Below are positions 22,041-33,889 of a stretch of 64,000 nt of DNA, in pieces. Made by a program: the position numbers and the translations under genes. This DNA is from Ryuthela nishihirai (taxonomy: Eukaryota; Arthropoda; Arachnida; Araneae; Heptathelidae), in contig JAWZYU010000019.1 of NCBI GenBank assembly GCA_038380435.1, positions 23,585,801-23,649,800 of the forward strand, written 5' to 3'. The notes beneath the pieces are model-generated. The model saw nothing but the letters and a program-made list of their open reading frames with translations, made no database searches and was not told the origin of the DNA. Positions within the stretch are counted from its first letter, which is position 1; each line of letters opens with the position of its first letter.

Positions 22041-22622
22041 GTGATTGGTTTACCTCTAGCGGCACTTTTTTGCACACAATGGGCTAAATGACTAGGTCAC
22101 ATGGACCCCGAAGACTCAGAGAAGGTTGGAGGAGGGGACCCACTGGAACAGCTGTTGGGAGACAGCTCCATGGTAGCATCCCGTCAAGGCCATCCAGCGT
22201 GTTCTTTAACGTGCACTTGTCCATCACGTAGACACTTTTTTTTTTGATTTGCGACATATAGGACAGAGAAGAATCCTAGAAGCTACCCCTAGCTTAATAC
22301 AGGCCTTCTCATACAAGGACATGCCCTACTAAGACCGAAGTCACTGCTGACCACTGCCTTAGTTAGAGCTAACACAACACACAAAGTTTGCCTTGCTGGA
22401 ACAGTCGCTAGCTGCCTAATCACTATGCCAGTTAAGGCCAGTTTGCCTGTAACAATCACAGAGCTAATCGACAATCGAAGCACAGAAATGGTGCCCATGA
22501 GACACGTGACAGCGACAACCAATAGAAATCGACATTGCCATTTGCCAACCTCTCCCTATAGAGAGATTATGACTAGAGATTATGAGCCTAGCGCACTACC
22601 CACTGAGCTTCCACCCTCGTCC
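22041..22622 (-). mobile_element. SINE-A copy 9 with a foreign middle
   Basis: The tail-to-centre half is at 22041-22219 and stops right after 'CGTGTTCTTTAACGTGCAC'. A tRNA-head-like end is at about 22573-22622 ('GAGATTATGAGCCTAGCGC'). Between them, 22220-22572 does not resemble SINE-A. It starts near a T10 run and contains 'CTGCCTTAGTTAGAGCTAAC'. It may be an insertion or a different SINE body sharing both ends. Confidence 0.6.
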
Positions 22623-22834
22623 CGTAAGTGTGAGGTTTAACAGTCGAATTTTAATAATTTTAAATTCAATCGTTTAAAGTAAAACTGGGCTCTGAAAAGA
22701 TGCTTTTCAGTTTTTTTTATTTAACCTTTTGTTGATCTAAAAGGGGTAGAAACATTTAAGCCAGGCCCGTCGAACTGCAGGAGTAAACAGTAAACATCAG
22801 ACTGAGTGTTGCTGACAAATGGAGGGGTCGTTTG

Positions 22835-23030
22835 TGTTAGCGCGTCGGAGTGACGCAACTCTTTCTCAGGAACTCTAAAGGAGCAGGGGTTCGGTTCTGT
22901 GTGAACCAGATGGTGTGGGCAAGGATTAAGATATCCTCTCTCTGAGTTTTAAGGTGGGTAAAGAGATTTCTGTAAAGTACAGTTTTCCACCTCATCAAAT
23001 GAGTGTTCGCAATAGTAAACCAGCATTCAA
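22835..23030 (+). mobile_element. Possible third tRNA-headed SINE
   Basis: 'GTGTTAGCGCGTCGGAG' resembles an A box and 'GGGGTTCGGTTCTGTG' a B box about 50 bases later, followed by an unfamiliar body. Only one copy is in the window, so family status is unproven. The bases up to 23357 after it hold nothing else. Confidence 0.35.
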
Positions 23031-23359
23031 GTTAAATTAAACTGATTGGAGAAAGTCTACAAGAACATCTAAAAAGTCGTTAACTTATTAAAAATCTTGA
23101 GCGCAGCTAAGGCCCACAGAATCGAGCACATTTCCATATGTATATGTGTGAAGTAAATAAATTCTGTCGTCCTCTACTATGGTGCATTCATTTACTTCAT
23201 CTTCTTAGACGACATTTTGGTACAGCATGTTGAAAGCACACAACCACGGGTGTAAAAATCCGCGAATCTGTGATATCACCTGGAATAATGTATGAAGAGT
23301 AATTAGATGGACTAACTAATCGTCATCTACAAAGTGCAGCGAACATTTTACATATTCCT

Positions 23360-23374
23360 CCCCCCCCCCCCCCC
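23360..23374. repeat. Poly-C run of 15
   Basis: Uninterrupted C15. Comparable runs occur at 8515-8526, 39185-39195 and 39803-39815. Confidence 0.9.
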
Positions 23375-23867
23375 GTGGACGACAGGGATATTGTCGCCCT
23401 GGCAATGATGTCAAATAATGCCCTTTTTCCTTTTCTTCCCTCAAAAGAGAAGTTACTCTCGTACACATAGGATGGAGCTTAGTAATGTAGTTCTACTACA
23501 CCGTATCCACACACACAGTGCTTTCCCGTATGACGTCACAGACCACGTCCCTTATTAATATTCATAACAGACCACGCCCCTAATTAACATTAATAACCTA
23601 TTAATATTCAAAATTATTATTTCATAACTCACTATTAAATTCCTATCAAAAGTGCCGTCCCCCTTTATTAAAAAACCCCCTACGTACGCCATCTTGGTTT
23701 CCAACGTTATCACTCATCCGAAATAATTCTGTCCCGAGCCCGCCATTTTGATTTGATGACCTCATCACACTCAATACAAAGTCCCGAAATAATTCTAAGT
23801 CCCGAGTCAGTCATTTCGAATTCTACCGTTATCACTCCACCGAAACCTCGAAAAAATTCTAACTGTG

Positions 23868-23881
23868 GTGCCATCTAGTGT
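23868..23881 (-). promoter_or_regulatory. CTCF-like motif (13 of 14)
   Basis: The minus strand reads ACACTAGATGGCAC, one mismatch from CCASYAGRKGGCRS. It faces the plus-strand motif at 20806. Confidence 0.35.
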
Positions 23882-24026
23882 TTAACACACGTAATATAGT
23901 AAAAAATTTTTTCCATATCAGGGTTTGATCACAGGTTCTTCACAGTTTCCAATGCGTCTATCCATTACACCAAGGGTAATATATGCTCAGCGTGCTTAAA
24001 AGTGGATGAAGTAGGAATGACTGATC

Positions 24027-24560
24027 ATTATAATTTAGCCTACGAATTTTTTATTTCTTTATAAGTTAACTCGCGAATTTTTTATTTGCTGTATTTATTT
24101 TTCATTCCTTATAAATTAACTCGCCAATAAATTATGTTTTTTACAAATCACATTTAACTTGGGAATATTTATAAATGACTTTTTTTTCATAAATTAACCT
24201 ACGAATTTTTTAATCCTTATTAATTAACTTACGAAATTTTTTAGTCCTTATAAATTAACCTACGAATTTTCATTCCTTATAAATTAACCTACGAATTTTT
24301 TATTCCTTGTAAATTAATCTACGATTTTTTTATTCCTTATTAATTAACTTACGAATTTTTTATTTCCTGTATTTCTTTTTATTCTTTATTAATTAAATTA
24401 AGAATAAATTATATTTTTGTAAATCACATTTAACTTGGGAATATTTATAAATGTATTTTTTTTCTTATAAATTAACCTACGATTTTTTTATTTCTTATAA
24501 TTTAACTTGCAAATATTTATAAATAAATTTTTTATTCCTTATTAATTAAACACTTATTAA
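24027..24560. repeat. AT-rich minisatellite, roughly 30-bp units
   Basis: Variants of 'TTATAAATTAACCTACGAAT' followed by T-rich sequence recur about 14 times. Two longer sub-blocks (near 24100-24180 and 24370-24450) are near copies of each other, both with 'AATCACATTTAACTTGGGAA', suggesting a higher-order duplication of about 280 bp. Confidence 0.75.
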
Positions 24561-25790
24561 AAGTGACGGCCACTTTATTAATATGCGTCCCCCTTAATTA
24601 AAACGCTTATCAAAAATTCGACTTCCCTCATTAAAAACCCTTATTAATATGCTTCCCCCTTTATTAAACATTTATCGAAGGTTCTTCTTCCCTTTATTAA
24701 ACACTTTTCAAAGGTTCCGCCCCCCTTCGCCCTTTGACAGGCATCTTCAATGGCCAACATATAAACTCCTCATTCATTAAAAGGTTCCCCCCTTTATCAA
24801 AAGTTCCGCCACCCTTTTATGAAACACTTATCAAAAGTTCCACCCCCCTTGGATGGCCAATCCTTCTCGAAATTTCTCTAAGTCCCACGATGGCCATCTT
24901 TTTTCTGACGTCATCACACTGTCCACAAGCCCCCCAAAATTTTCGAAACTCGCATCCTATGACGTAATAGAACCTTCTAGAAAGATCTAGAAAATGTTGC
25001 ACATTCAAGCCAAATCCCAGAAAATGGCGCACTTCTCGAATGTATGATGTAATCGCCATGTCCAGACTTGTAAACCCCTGAATAATTCCACCCTTCTGTT
25101 AGATGCCATCATGGATGATGCAATCCTCAAAATAATTACAAATTCCAACTAAACTTTCGATGGCAACGTTCAGGGCATCCCCTCTCAGAATGGCTGATGC
25201 AATCCTCAAGATAATTGCAAAGTATAACTAAACTTTCGGTGGCAACGTTCAGGGTGGTGGCAACTTTCGGTGGCCCCCCCCCTATCCCTTTGGCGCCAAT
25301 TTCAATGGCCAACCTATAAAGTCGTTATTCATTAAAAAGTCCTCCCAATCCCCCTTTATTAAAAAACCCTCATTAATTAAAACTCTTAGCAAAAGTTCCA
25401 CCCCCCCCCACTCCCCGAGCGGCCATGTTGAATGGTCAACCCTTCTCGAAATTTTCACCGACTATCATCTTGGACGACGTCACCCACCACGCTGTCGACC
25501 CCCCTCTGTTTCCGTATTGCATCAGACATGATGTGTTACAACATGTTTTGGAAAAGTTCATCCCCCTCACACCCTTGACCGCTGTTTTCGGACCCATCGC
25601 GAAATTTCTCTAAGTCCAGAGACGTCGGATAACGTTACCCGTTGTAACAATCCTTCTGGTACGATTACTCCCTTCTGGACGTCAGTAAACAACCCTTCTG
25701 GCCAAACCCGCATTGTCACCCCCCACCTCAACCCCCTTTGATTCAGACCATCACAGGAGATAGGGTATGGAAACAACGTTTTGGAAATAA

Positions 25791-28700
25791 TTTTCATCCT
25801 CTTATCGAAACTTATTAACCCATCTGCCCTTTATGATTGATCAGCTATTTTGTAAATAAACAAAGTACCCATCGGAAGAAGACAATTCATCTTGAAATTT
25901 CCCTTGGCACCCCTAAACCTCCAAGTGTTGCACCTCTCTTATTAAAATTAGTTTCCATTGTATTGAAGGATGATGCCGTCGGATATTTGTGTTTACACAT
26001 ATTCTGCAGCACACTTTCCTCGTTCCCTACTGCATCAGGACTTGTTTAGGAACGATGAAGTGGTTTTACGTTAAATTCTTATTTCTGCCGTGTCTCAATT
26101 TATTACTCTCCGTATTTTCATATTAATACTAAACCATTTCAAAAACCACACGAATCAGAGGTAAAAAATTCCTTCTTCCTTACAAAATTCAATCCCCTCC
26201 CAATTTTTTAACTTATTTTCTCTTTTTAATATTAAGCCATTTCAAAGACATCGTGATTGCAACAGCACAAAAAAATTACAGAAAAAAAAAATAAAACTCA
26301 CCTTCCTATTTTTTATTTCAATAGTTTATTACTAAACCGACTCAAAGAAATTGCGATTGCATCAGCAAAAAAAAATAACCAATAAAACTAACTTTTTTAA
26401 ATCTCGTATATCGATTACGCGACTTGGTCTCAAGTTTAAAACTTTTTATTCTTAATATTTATTGTCGCTGTATCCCCAATTCAACACATGATTCACTTAC
26501 ACAAAATATTACTCTTTCATAGGAAGTAACGCTACTCAGTGACAATCGTTAACAAAATATTATTTTTTCCTCGGAAAAAAATCAGCTAATTATTTTGAAG
26601 TAAGATATCATTTAAAAAAAAATTGCAATTATAAGCACTCTTACAGTTTTAAAAATCGTATTTTCTTCCGTTTACTGGCGAACGTGCGACCACAAACCCA
26701 GTGACTCATCACGCTGATGAAATTTTATTTCGCGTTGCGACCCGTCGTTAGTGCATGCGTTTTCGTTACGTTTGTTTGCAAGGTCACGTATTTAGTTGTC
26801 TTTCATCAGATAAAAAAATAGTTCTGTAAAGAGTTTTGTACACAGTTGAGTTTTATAGAAAGTAAGCAATGCTAAAAGTAGAAAACAATTCATACGTTGC
26901 GGGTACCCTTGCGTTTTCGCTTGCGTTGCGTAAAACATCTAACTTTAATTCTACATCCAAGCACAACATTAACTTAAGTGTATGTTAATGGAGATCTGAT
27001 GAATTTTTTCCTATTATTGCGAACGGTTGGATCAGCGAAGGATTGCCTTATCCACATGCATGGCCATACCGCAGGCCGGCGAATTTTGCGCTTAATTTTC
27101 ATAGTCGCCCCAATAATGTCTTTTCACAACCTCAATGGCATCTCGATGGCGCGCACTGTGAGGGACCGAGTCGTTTGCTCTGATATATATGTTGTGATCG
27201 ACCTCAGTAAAAGAATTCTGCACTTATAGATATGTCACAGTCTTTTCGGCTTAACGACGCATCTCAACTGTTTACTGCCTGCAAAAGCTCCAAGCGGTCA
27301 GCTAATTTTAAAATGTCCTCTTATACTGTTCATCACAATTAAAAAGTATGTAGCAGTTACCGGAAGAATATGGTTTTATCCCACCAGAAAAGGAAATAAA
27401 GTACATTAGAAAGGGAAAATCACTGTTACAAGGAACCCAGACAGAAAATTGTTAATATCATAAGAAATGAGTGCATGCTTCATGTTTTAGAAAACGGTGC
27501 CGATGTAACGAAAAAAAAGTGTAAAAATGGAAAAACAGACAAAAAAAAGTATCATTTAATACGAGTTTCACCGAATAATAGAATGTGTGAAAATTTCAAT
27601 CCCGGTGTGATATGAAGTAGAAGTAATGCAAAAAGAAATCTGCAGCATTAATCCCCACGTCATTTGTTAGGTGGTGATAGCGTTAACACGCACCAACATC
27701 CACAGATCCAACATGCACCAACATACACGGATTTTCAAACGACATTCAGGGTGTATCACTTCCATCATTTAAATTTCATTTTCTTTTATTCTTTCCAACC
27801 AATAACATTCCAACCTCCAATAACGCACAGTTTCTGCGGGACAGTCCCTTTCCGTTGGTGACTTCGATGCGAAAATGGCGTAGGGAACGATCTTCGCACA
27901 GTAGCAATATGACCATGCACTTTGCTAAAAAACAAACCTGGTCAGTGATAGTTGCATTTTCCGTGTGTATTTCTACAGTTATTTTCGCTGCTGCGTTTGA
28001 ACAAGCACGCAAGCAAACTGTGCGTGTGTAAGGGCGAAGGTGGTTATTACCCGCTGCAAGCACAATGATCGACAATGAACGACAATATATCGACAATGAT
28101 ATATATTCCCATACGTGTTTCACTACATGAATTAATCTAACGTGCGCATTTCATGTCTAAGTAAGAATCGGTTTAGTTATTTTTCCTGCATGAGTATGCA
28201 TAAAAAAAACGGAAATTTTTTTTAGGTGGAGATTTCACCCTCCCCATTTTTTTGTCTCTTTCTATCAAATGTTTAGGGGGAAATATAAACAAATATTCAA
28301 AAGTAATTTTACACATTTTATGAGACTCAATACAAACACCCATCCTTTCCCGCAATTTGAATCTCGATCAGCCATTGTTATTAAGCATGGTCGTCTCAGA
28401 ACTATTCGAGCTAACAATCGATTAATAAAGACCTAAATAATGGGCGCTAATACACTATCGTGTTCACTATACCAGCTTCTAAACAATGAGGAAAGACTTT
28501 TTCCACCTGGAGGTACCCACTGAGAGTTAAAGCATGAATTTGTATGAATTATTTGGATATTTAAAACAAAAAAATGTTCTTTAAAAAATAAAATTTATTT
28601 AATAAAAATTAAATAATAATAAATTTCGAAAATATTTAATCTTTCTTCAAACACGCTTCTTGAATTTATATTTATTTCCTCCTTTAGGGGATTTTAGCAG

Positions 28701-29400
28701 GCCTTTGCACACACTCACATCATTGTTCTGTATTTTCGTCAACCACCTCATGTACTCTAGTAGCTTTTTTCTAATAAAGCTGATACTTTTAATATCTATG
28801 CTGCTTGTTAATTGCGTACTTGACTCAGGTTTATTCAGTGGAATTTTTAACAGTTGAGACTCATTTGAAACAAAGAACATATATAAGCTGTTATAATTTG
28901 AAAGCTAACTTCGTAACTCACTTCGACGACCGAGGTCAAATGATTTCGTTACCTTTGATGTATAGTTGTCACTGCAACGGATTTAAGCATGAGGAACATG
29001 TACTTTTCATCCTAGGAGCAATCAGGTTGTACTCCTTTCTATTTCATTAGTACTCATATTGTTAAAGAAGTGACTTTATCGCATGAAATGTTGAAGCTAT
29101 CGTGGTAATAAACAGTGTTATGTGCTTATGTGTATGCCATCTTTCTTAAAACACACAGCTTTATATTTTCTTCCATGCATCTCACCGGTCTAGATGTAAT
29201 GTATCATCACTATATCCGCTTGGGTCCAAAATGTGCGTCAGTTAAACACGATGGTAGAGAAACCAGAAAACGTTTGTCTGGTTGAAGTCATAACCTGCAC
29301 ACCAGACATTTCAGTTGAAAATAGAGCGGTTGGCAACACTAGTACTACCCCAGTATATCTAAGTGACCCTGGCTGAATCCAGTTCCTTGTACCACGGAAA
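25791..29400. other. Long non-coding stretch
   Basis: AT-rich throughout. Frames of 60-115 codons (for example 26978-27229 plus, 27776-28123 minus) carry no family motif that I can recognise. A CpG-richer patch at 26700-26780 and 26890-26935 repeats 'GCGTT' words. No element ends were identified. Confidence 0.4.
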
Positions 29401-29429
29401 TTATGCGCGCATGAGGATTATTTGACAAT

Positions 29430-29915
29430 CAAATGGATAGGCACCGTATGAGTGATTCATTATTGTGGAAAGCGTTTAGTGGTGCGTTGCTGGCGATAGA
29501 TTATAATGGTCACACAATAAGATATGAAAACAAGAGATGTATCATGTTGTACCTGTGTAATGTTGGATGAAAGACATAGTACAAGCAGGAGACCGTTATC
29601 TACCTCTCAGTGACAGATGACATAAGGAAATTAACTGTCTCACGTCGAACCATGCATATCTTGTAGAAGAGAAGTAATACAAGACTAACCGAGATTTCTG
29701 TCCCCCACAAGTTAATGAGGAAAAGGTTTCAACTGGTGTCGTGAACACGGAAGCTGGAACTAAGAGAAATGTTCAATTTAATATTTACTGATGAGTCCAC
29801 CTTGATTCTAAGCTCTGATTCTGGACGTCTCTTAATCTGGAGAACGACCAGATACCATCTGTTGAGTACTAGAGAAAAGGAGCAATGTGAGGGAGATGAA
29901 TTGGTGGTCTGAAGA
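29430..29915 (+). pseudogene. Tc1-like transposase relic, N-terminal half
   Basis: Frames give a helix-turn-helix region (DDIRKLTVSRRTMHIL, about 29625), then WCREHGSW (about 29735), LIFTDESTLILSSDSGR (29777-29830) with the first catalytic Asp (TDE), and IWRTTRYHLLSTREKEQ (to about 29890). This order matches Tc1-family DDE proteins that cut and paste their DNA. The part with the second Asp and final Glu is absent after about 29915. Several stops and frameshifts. No TIRs identified. Confidence 0.75.
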
Positions 29916-30559
29916 GAAGTAAGATGTAAAAATTTTACGGAACTCTACGTATTCGAGAGAGAAATATGTATTAATTACTCTGAGATATAAAGGGCGAAAT
30001 CCTTACAAGCCAATCAGACATTTTACGCATGACGAAACTTTGAATTAATTCTAATGGGCTATATAGAAATTTTCTCTTCCAAAGATATGCGTATTTAGTG
30101 AATAAGCGAAATGCATAATTTAAAGGAATAAAAATACCAATTTTTCCTATATTCGCTCTAAAAATTAAAAAAGAAATGAAACAACGCATACCGAAGATGA
30201 AATCTCTAACTGGAGAAGTATTTATTTAAGGATTTTCTTTTTTTTTTAAATAAGTGAAACATTATTTTCTTCAATAAACAAATTTGGGATAACTTCCTTT
30301 GGAGAAGCCGTAGGATATATATCCCATAGTTTGAAATATATTGCACACTTTTTTGCGCCGCCTCGATTTATGCCAGGGTTGGTTTCTGGAGATATAGGCG
30401 TATATCGAATTGTCGTAAACTAAACCCGAATTATAATGTATTTCAGTGAGATGCGTTCCAGGTGAATAAAAAATGAGAATCTCTTTCGTACAATGATATA
30501 AAAATTTTAGTATTTTAAACATAAATATTACATAAATGCATTAAAATTACATTTATTTC
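29916..30559. other. Non-coding
   Basis: AT-rich; short frames only, nothing recognised. Confidence 0.45.
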
Positions 30560-30965
30560 ATAATATGTACCTGTATAATATAAAGAGGTAGGCATTACTG
30601 AGAGAGGAAGGTCTTCATTATGAATCGTCAGTGTCGACTTTGTATGAGAGGAAAGATTTTTTCATTTAACTGGTCAACCCACAATGAGAGTAACTTTTCT
30701 ATTCTTCCAATCACATGACCACCTGAATATCTGAGAGTTATAGCAATTTCTCTTGTTGCAGTTTCCATTGTCTTTTTAATTTTATGAACATTTTTCATGA
30801 TTGTTGTGACAATAGAGGGAGCAATGTGTAGCTCCCTACCAAAGTAGACATGATTGCTCACTCTCCATTCTTCTAATAACTTCCATCTTTTCTTCCAACG
30901 TTATAGATTTCTGTGATCTTTTGCCAACGTTTTCGCCGGCAATTACACTTCCGCTCTTTCGATCA
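30560..30965 (-). pseudogene. Tigger/pogo-type CENP-B DNA-binding relic
   Basis: The minus strand gives KRSQKSITLEEKMEVIRRME (30930-30870), then, after a frameshift, ELHIAPSIVTTIMKNVHKIK and IGRIEKLLSLWVDQLNEKI (30861-30628). This is the usual two-part helix-turn-helix of CENP-B/Tigger/jerky proteins: 'S.STI.TI.KNK.KI' and 'EKLL..W..DQ...PL'. The DDE catalytic part that would follow is not found downstream. Whether it was a transposase or a host-adopted DNA-binding protein cannot be told. A promoter-like cluster lies upstream at 31203-31249. Confidence 0.7.
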
Positions 30966-31202
30966 GACAAGATTCCAGTTTTTTTTTTAAATAACAATTC
31001 TATTTAAAATTCTAAGGCACAATGTTAAAGTACAGAATGAAACTTGATAATGTAGCAGATATAATTATAAACACAGTACAATATTCAAGTTCACAAACCG
31101 AGTTTTAACTTAAACGCACTGTTAAGTAATGTGCCACTACTGAAAGCAACATGGTACCTATCTTTAATCTGAGACACAGGGACACAATGCTCGGTTGTCC
31201 GG

Positions 31203-31249
31203 TATTTATACCGCGGCTTTTTGTCTAAGTTTTAGACTCTAGAACCTTC
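31203..31249 (-). promoter_or_regulatory. TATA box and heat-shock element candidate
   Basis: On the minus strand GAAGGTTCTAGAG (31249-31237) fits three alternating heat-shock units (GAA, TTC, GAA with one change). TATAAATA (31210-31203) follows 26 bases downstream. Transcription from here would run towards the Tigger-type frame about 240 bases further on. The spacing matches arthropod heat-shock promoters, but function is an inference. Confidence 0.45.
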
Positions 31250-31835
31250 GAGGGGGTCGAGTCACCCGATCGGTAGCGCTGCGCAGTAAGTTTTTTTTTT
31301 TGGTGACGTCAACGCGTTATCGAATTTTCCAGAATTTTTGAGAAAGCTGAGGAAATTATTAAAAAAAAAATCCTCAAACCAGCGGACGTTTAAATAGTGG
31401 TAAATCAAGGGCCTACTCTATTGGAATTGTTAGGTATGAATCCCCCTAAACATTAAATCAGGTTAAAGAACCTTTGGAATGCTCTGATTATTGAAACATT
31501 CCAAGGGTTTTCGAATTATAATTGATGTATTATACCGACTGAAATTATATATAAATTTTCTGAAAATTAATCTAATGGTAGCCAATACTCAGAGCGTGCA
31601 GCCTGTAACAGAAGGATATCAAACCTATTAACTTCCATAAGACAAACAAAACAAATTAATACACCCAGTAATAATTAGTTACACTTTATTTATGAAAAAG
31701 TTAATATTATATGAATAGGTTTTTTCTGATCTAAATTATTTTTCCCTTTATTATCATAACTAGATTTGTATAAATATCTAAAATTCACAATCTTAATTTA
31801 AATGTCAAATTTCAAGTCATATATGGTTTTAAGTT
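31250..31835. other. Non-coding
   Basis: AT-rich, with T10 at about 31291 and A9 at about 31361. Nothing recognised. Confidence 0.5.
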
Positions 31836-32191
31836 CGGTTGGGTTTTTCACTATTGAACGACATTCTTTTTGTACGCTAAATAATCAGGTCATAAGGACC
31901 CGACAGCTGAGAGAACGTTGAGCGAAAGGGATCCATTTGGCAACTGTTACGAGAGAGATGGTAATCTCCAGTCAAAATCATCCAGTTTGTTCTTTAACAT
32001 GCACAGGGCACGGCTCTCTCGCACACGGAGCAACGGCTTAACGTATCTTCAGGCGGACAGTGGTCTTTCCAATATCATCAGTGTTCTCTACCTGACCAAG
32101 AGCAAGACAGGGTGGTTTGCGGCGATAAATCTGAACCCTGGCACAGGTAGCACTCAAACCTGCAGATTATGAACCTGGAGCGCAATAGCAT
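31836..32191 (-). mobile_element. SINE-A copy 10, old
   Basis: All blocks can be followed ('GTTCTTTAACATGCACAGGG', 'GGCGATAAATCTGAACCC') but with many substitutions. It is much more diverged than its neighbour at 32284. Confidence 0.8.
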
Positions 32192-32283
32192 TTCCTTTAC
32201 AATGCGCACTGAGTAAAGAGCTGTAAACAATCACCTTGCTTTAGGCAGGGAGGTATGATGTAATATTGTAAATTCTCGTTTCT

Positions 32284-32674
32284 AATGGGGCGGGGGTGGC
32301 TCAGTTGGTAGCGCGCCAGGCTCGTAATCTGTAGTTCCCAGGTTCGAGTCCCAGCTGGGTCAGCGTTGAGATTTATCTCCGCAAAATTCCCCGCCCTGCC
32401 CACGGTCAGAAGGGGACACCGATGGGTTTGGAAAGGCCGCCGTCCGTCACATGGGACGTTAAGCCGTGCCCCTTGTGCGGGAGAGCCATACCACTGTGCA
32501 CGTTAAAGAACACACTAGATGGCCTTGACGGGAGATTACCATCTGTCTCCCAACAGCTGTTCCAGTGGGTCCCCTCCCCCAACCTTCTCTGAGCCTTCGG
32601 GGTCCATGTGACCTGGCCATTTAGCCCATGGTGTGCAAAAAAGTGCCGCTCAGAGGTAAAACAACCCAACCCAA
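32284..32674 (+). mobile_element. SINE-A copy 11, young and full length
   Basis: The cleanest copy. Head 'GGTGGCTCAGTTGGTAGCGC', B box 'CAGGTTCGAGTCCC', tail 'GAGGTAAAACAACCCAACCC'. CTCGTTTCT lies on both sides (32275-32283 and 32675-32683), a target duplication. At 391 bp it gives the best family reference here. Confidence 0.93.
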
Positions 32675-32683
32675 CTCGTTTCT

Positions 32684-33670
32684 TACACTTTATTTAGGAA
32701 AAAAGTTAATATTATTACGACAGATGAACGTGCTACAATTAACTCATGATAGATGTGTCATTGACTCTTGCGTGTGCTTCAGCGTCAGAATTTCATCATC
32801 AACTTAGAGCAGAGAGAGACTTCGAATAAAAAGAATTGAGGAGAAAACGGGGAAGTGTTGGTTAGCAGTAAAAGGGATGCATTGATGTTACTGGACTGTG
32901 ATTGATGTTACTGGACTGTGTTTTAGCAATTTAAGCGATGATACTTTATTTAATAATGCTTATTTATTGATAAAATGATTGTTATTTGACAGACATGGCA
33001 ATCAGGAGGAGAATACGTTCATCGAGCAAGAAAAATTGGTCTTGTTCCTCTTTAAGGAGAGATCATTGTCTGATGCGTCGCATTATTAGTGCGTGAGGAA
33101 TTGTTAAAATAACCAAGATAACACAAATGAATTTCAGCAGTTATTTTCATTGTTTGTTAAATGTTATGAAATAAAAGGTTCTATTTTGTACAAGGGTAAA
33201 TATTGAAAACATTGTAATGTAAACATGAGAAAATTAGTTAAGCATAATAAATCATTTTTTCTATGGTTTAACTTCAGACTAATGAAGACAAAAACTTGTT
33301 TAGATAAGATTGTTTTATTTGCATCGTTTTATACCATTGTAATAAATTACTTAACTTATTTTTATGTTTGGTAAGCATACTTTTGAACTCACGCTCAGTT
33401 TTTACTATTTAAAATTCACAATTACTAAAATAATTTCATTTCATTATGTATTGATATTTATTTAACATATACATAATTATGAAGGTAAAAGAAATAGTTG
33501 TTGTTTTTTTTAAAATTGCTGAAGAAAATTGCCGAATTGACAACGGGCGCTGCTATTTATGACCTCTATGTTGTCCATAGGCGTCAGTGGGAGGGAAGAG
33601 CATGATGTATTCTCCACCCCCCCCGCGCTTAGAAAAATTGATCGGGAAAAATAATTTATGTTGAATAATA
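32684..33670. other. Non-coding, one 20-bp tandem duplication
   Basis: ATTGATGTTACTGGACTGTG is perfectly duplicated in tandem at 32881-32900 and 32901-32920. Nothing else recognised. Confidence 0.6.
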
Positions 33671-33680
33671 TCAGGTGTAC

Positions 33681-33879
33681 CGTCCCCGAGACCGAGTGCT
33701 TACCGCGGGTGGCTTTGGGACTTGGATTCAATCCCCGGGTAAGACATGGATGTTAGTGTTGTCTTTCTGCTGAGGTCTCGCTTTCCTCACAGATTCTTGT
33801 CTCATACGATTATATTACAGACGCCTGTCAGAACTCTGTGGCAAGCAGCTGCTGAGGAGTAATTTATTTTTGCATCATT
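33681..33879 (+). mobile_element. SINE-B copy 5 with 10-bp TSD
   Basis: TCAGGTGTAC occurs at 33671-33680 and 33880-33889, flanking a full-length SINE-B ('CCGAGTGCTTACCGCGGGTG' head, 'GGCAAGCAGCTGCTGAGG' 3' block with one lost base). This fixes the family ends. Confidence 0.88.
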
Positions 33880-33889
33880 TCAGGTGTAC

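Larger units (their letters stand above)
23375..25790. repeat. Degenerate repeat field
   Basis: Three interwoven repeated phrases: 'CTTATCAAAAGTTCCGCCC' with 'CCCCCCTTTATTAAA' variants (about 23540-25420); 'TTATAAATTAACCTACGAAT' units of about 30 bp (24010-24560); and 'GCCATCTT..GACGTCATCACAC' phrases (23690-25510). Units are strongly diverged and change along the field. No protein product is recognised in its frames. Confidence 0.7.
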
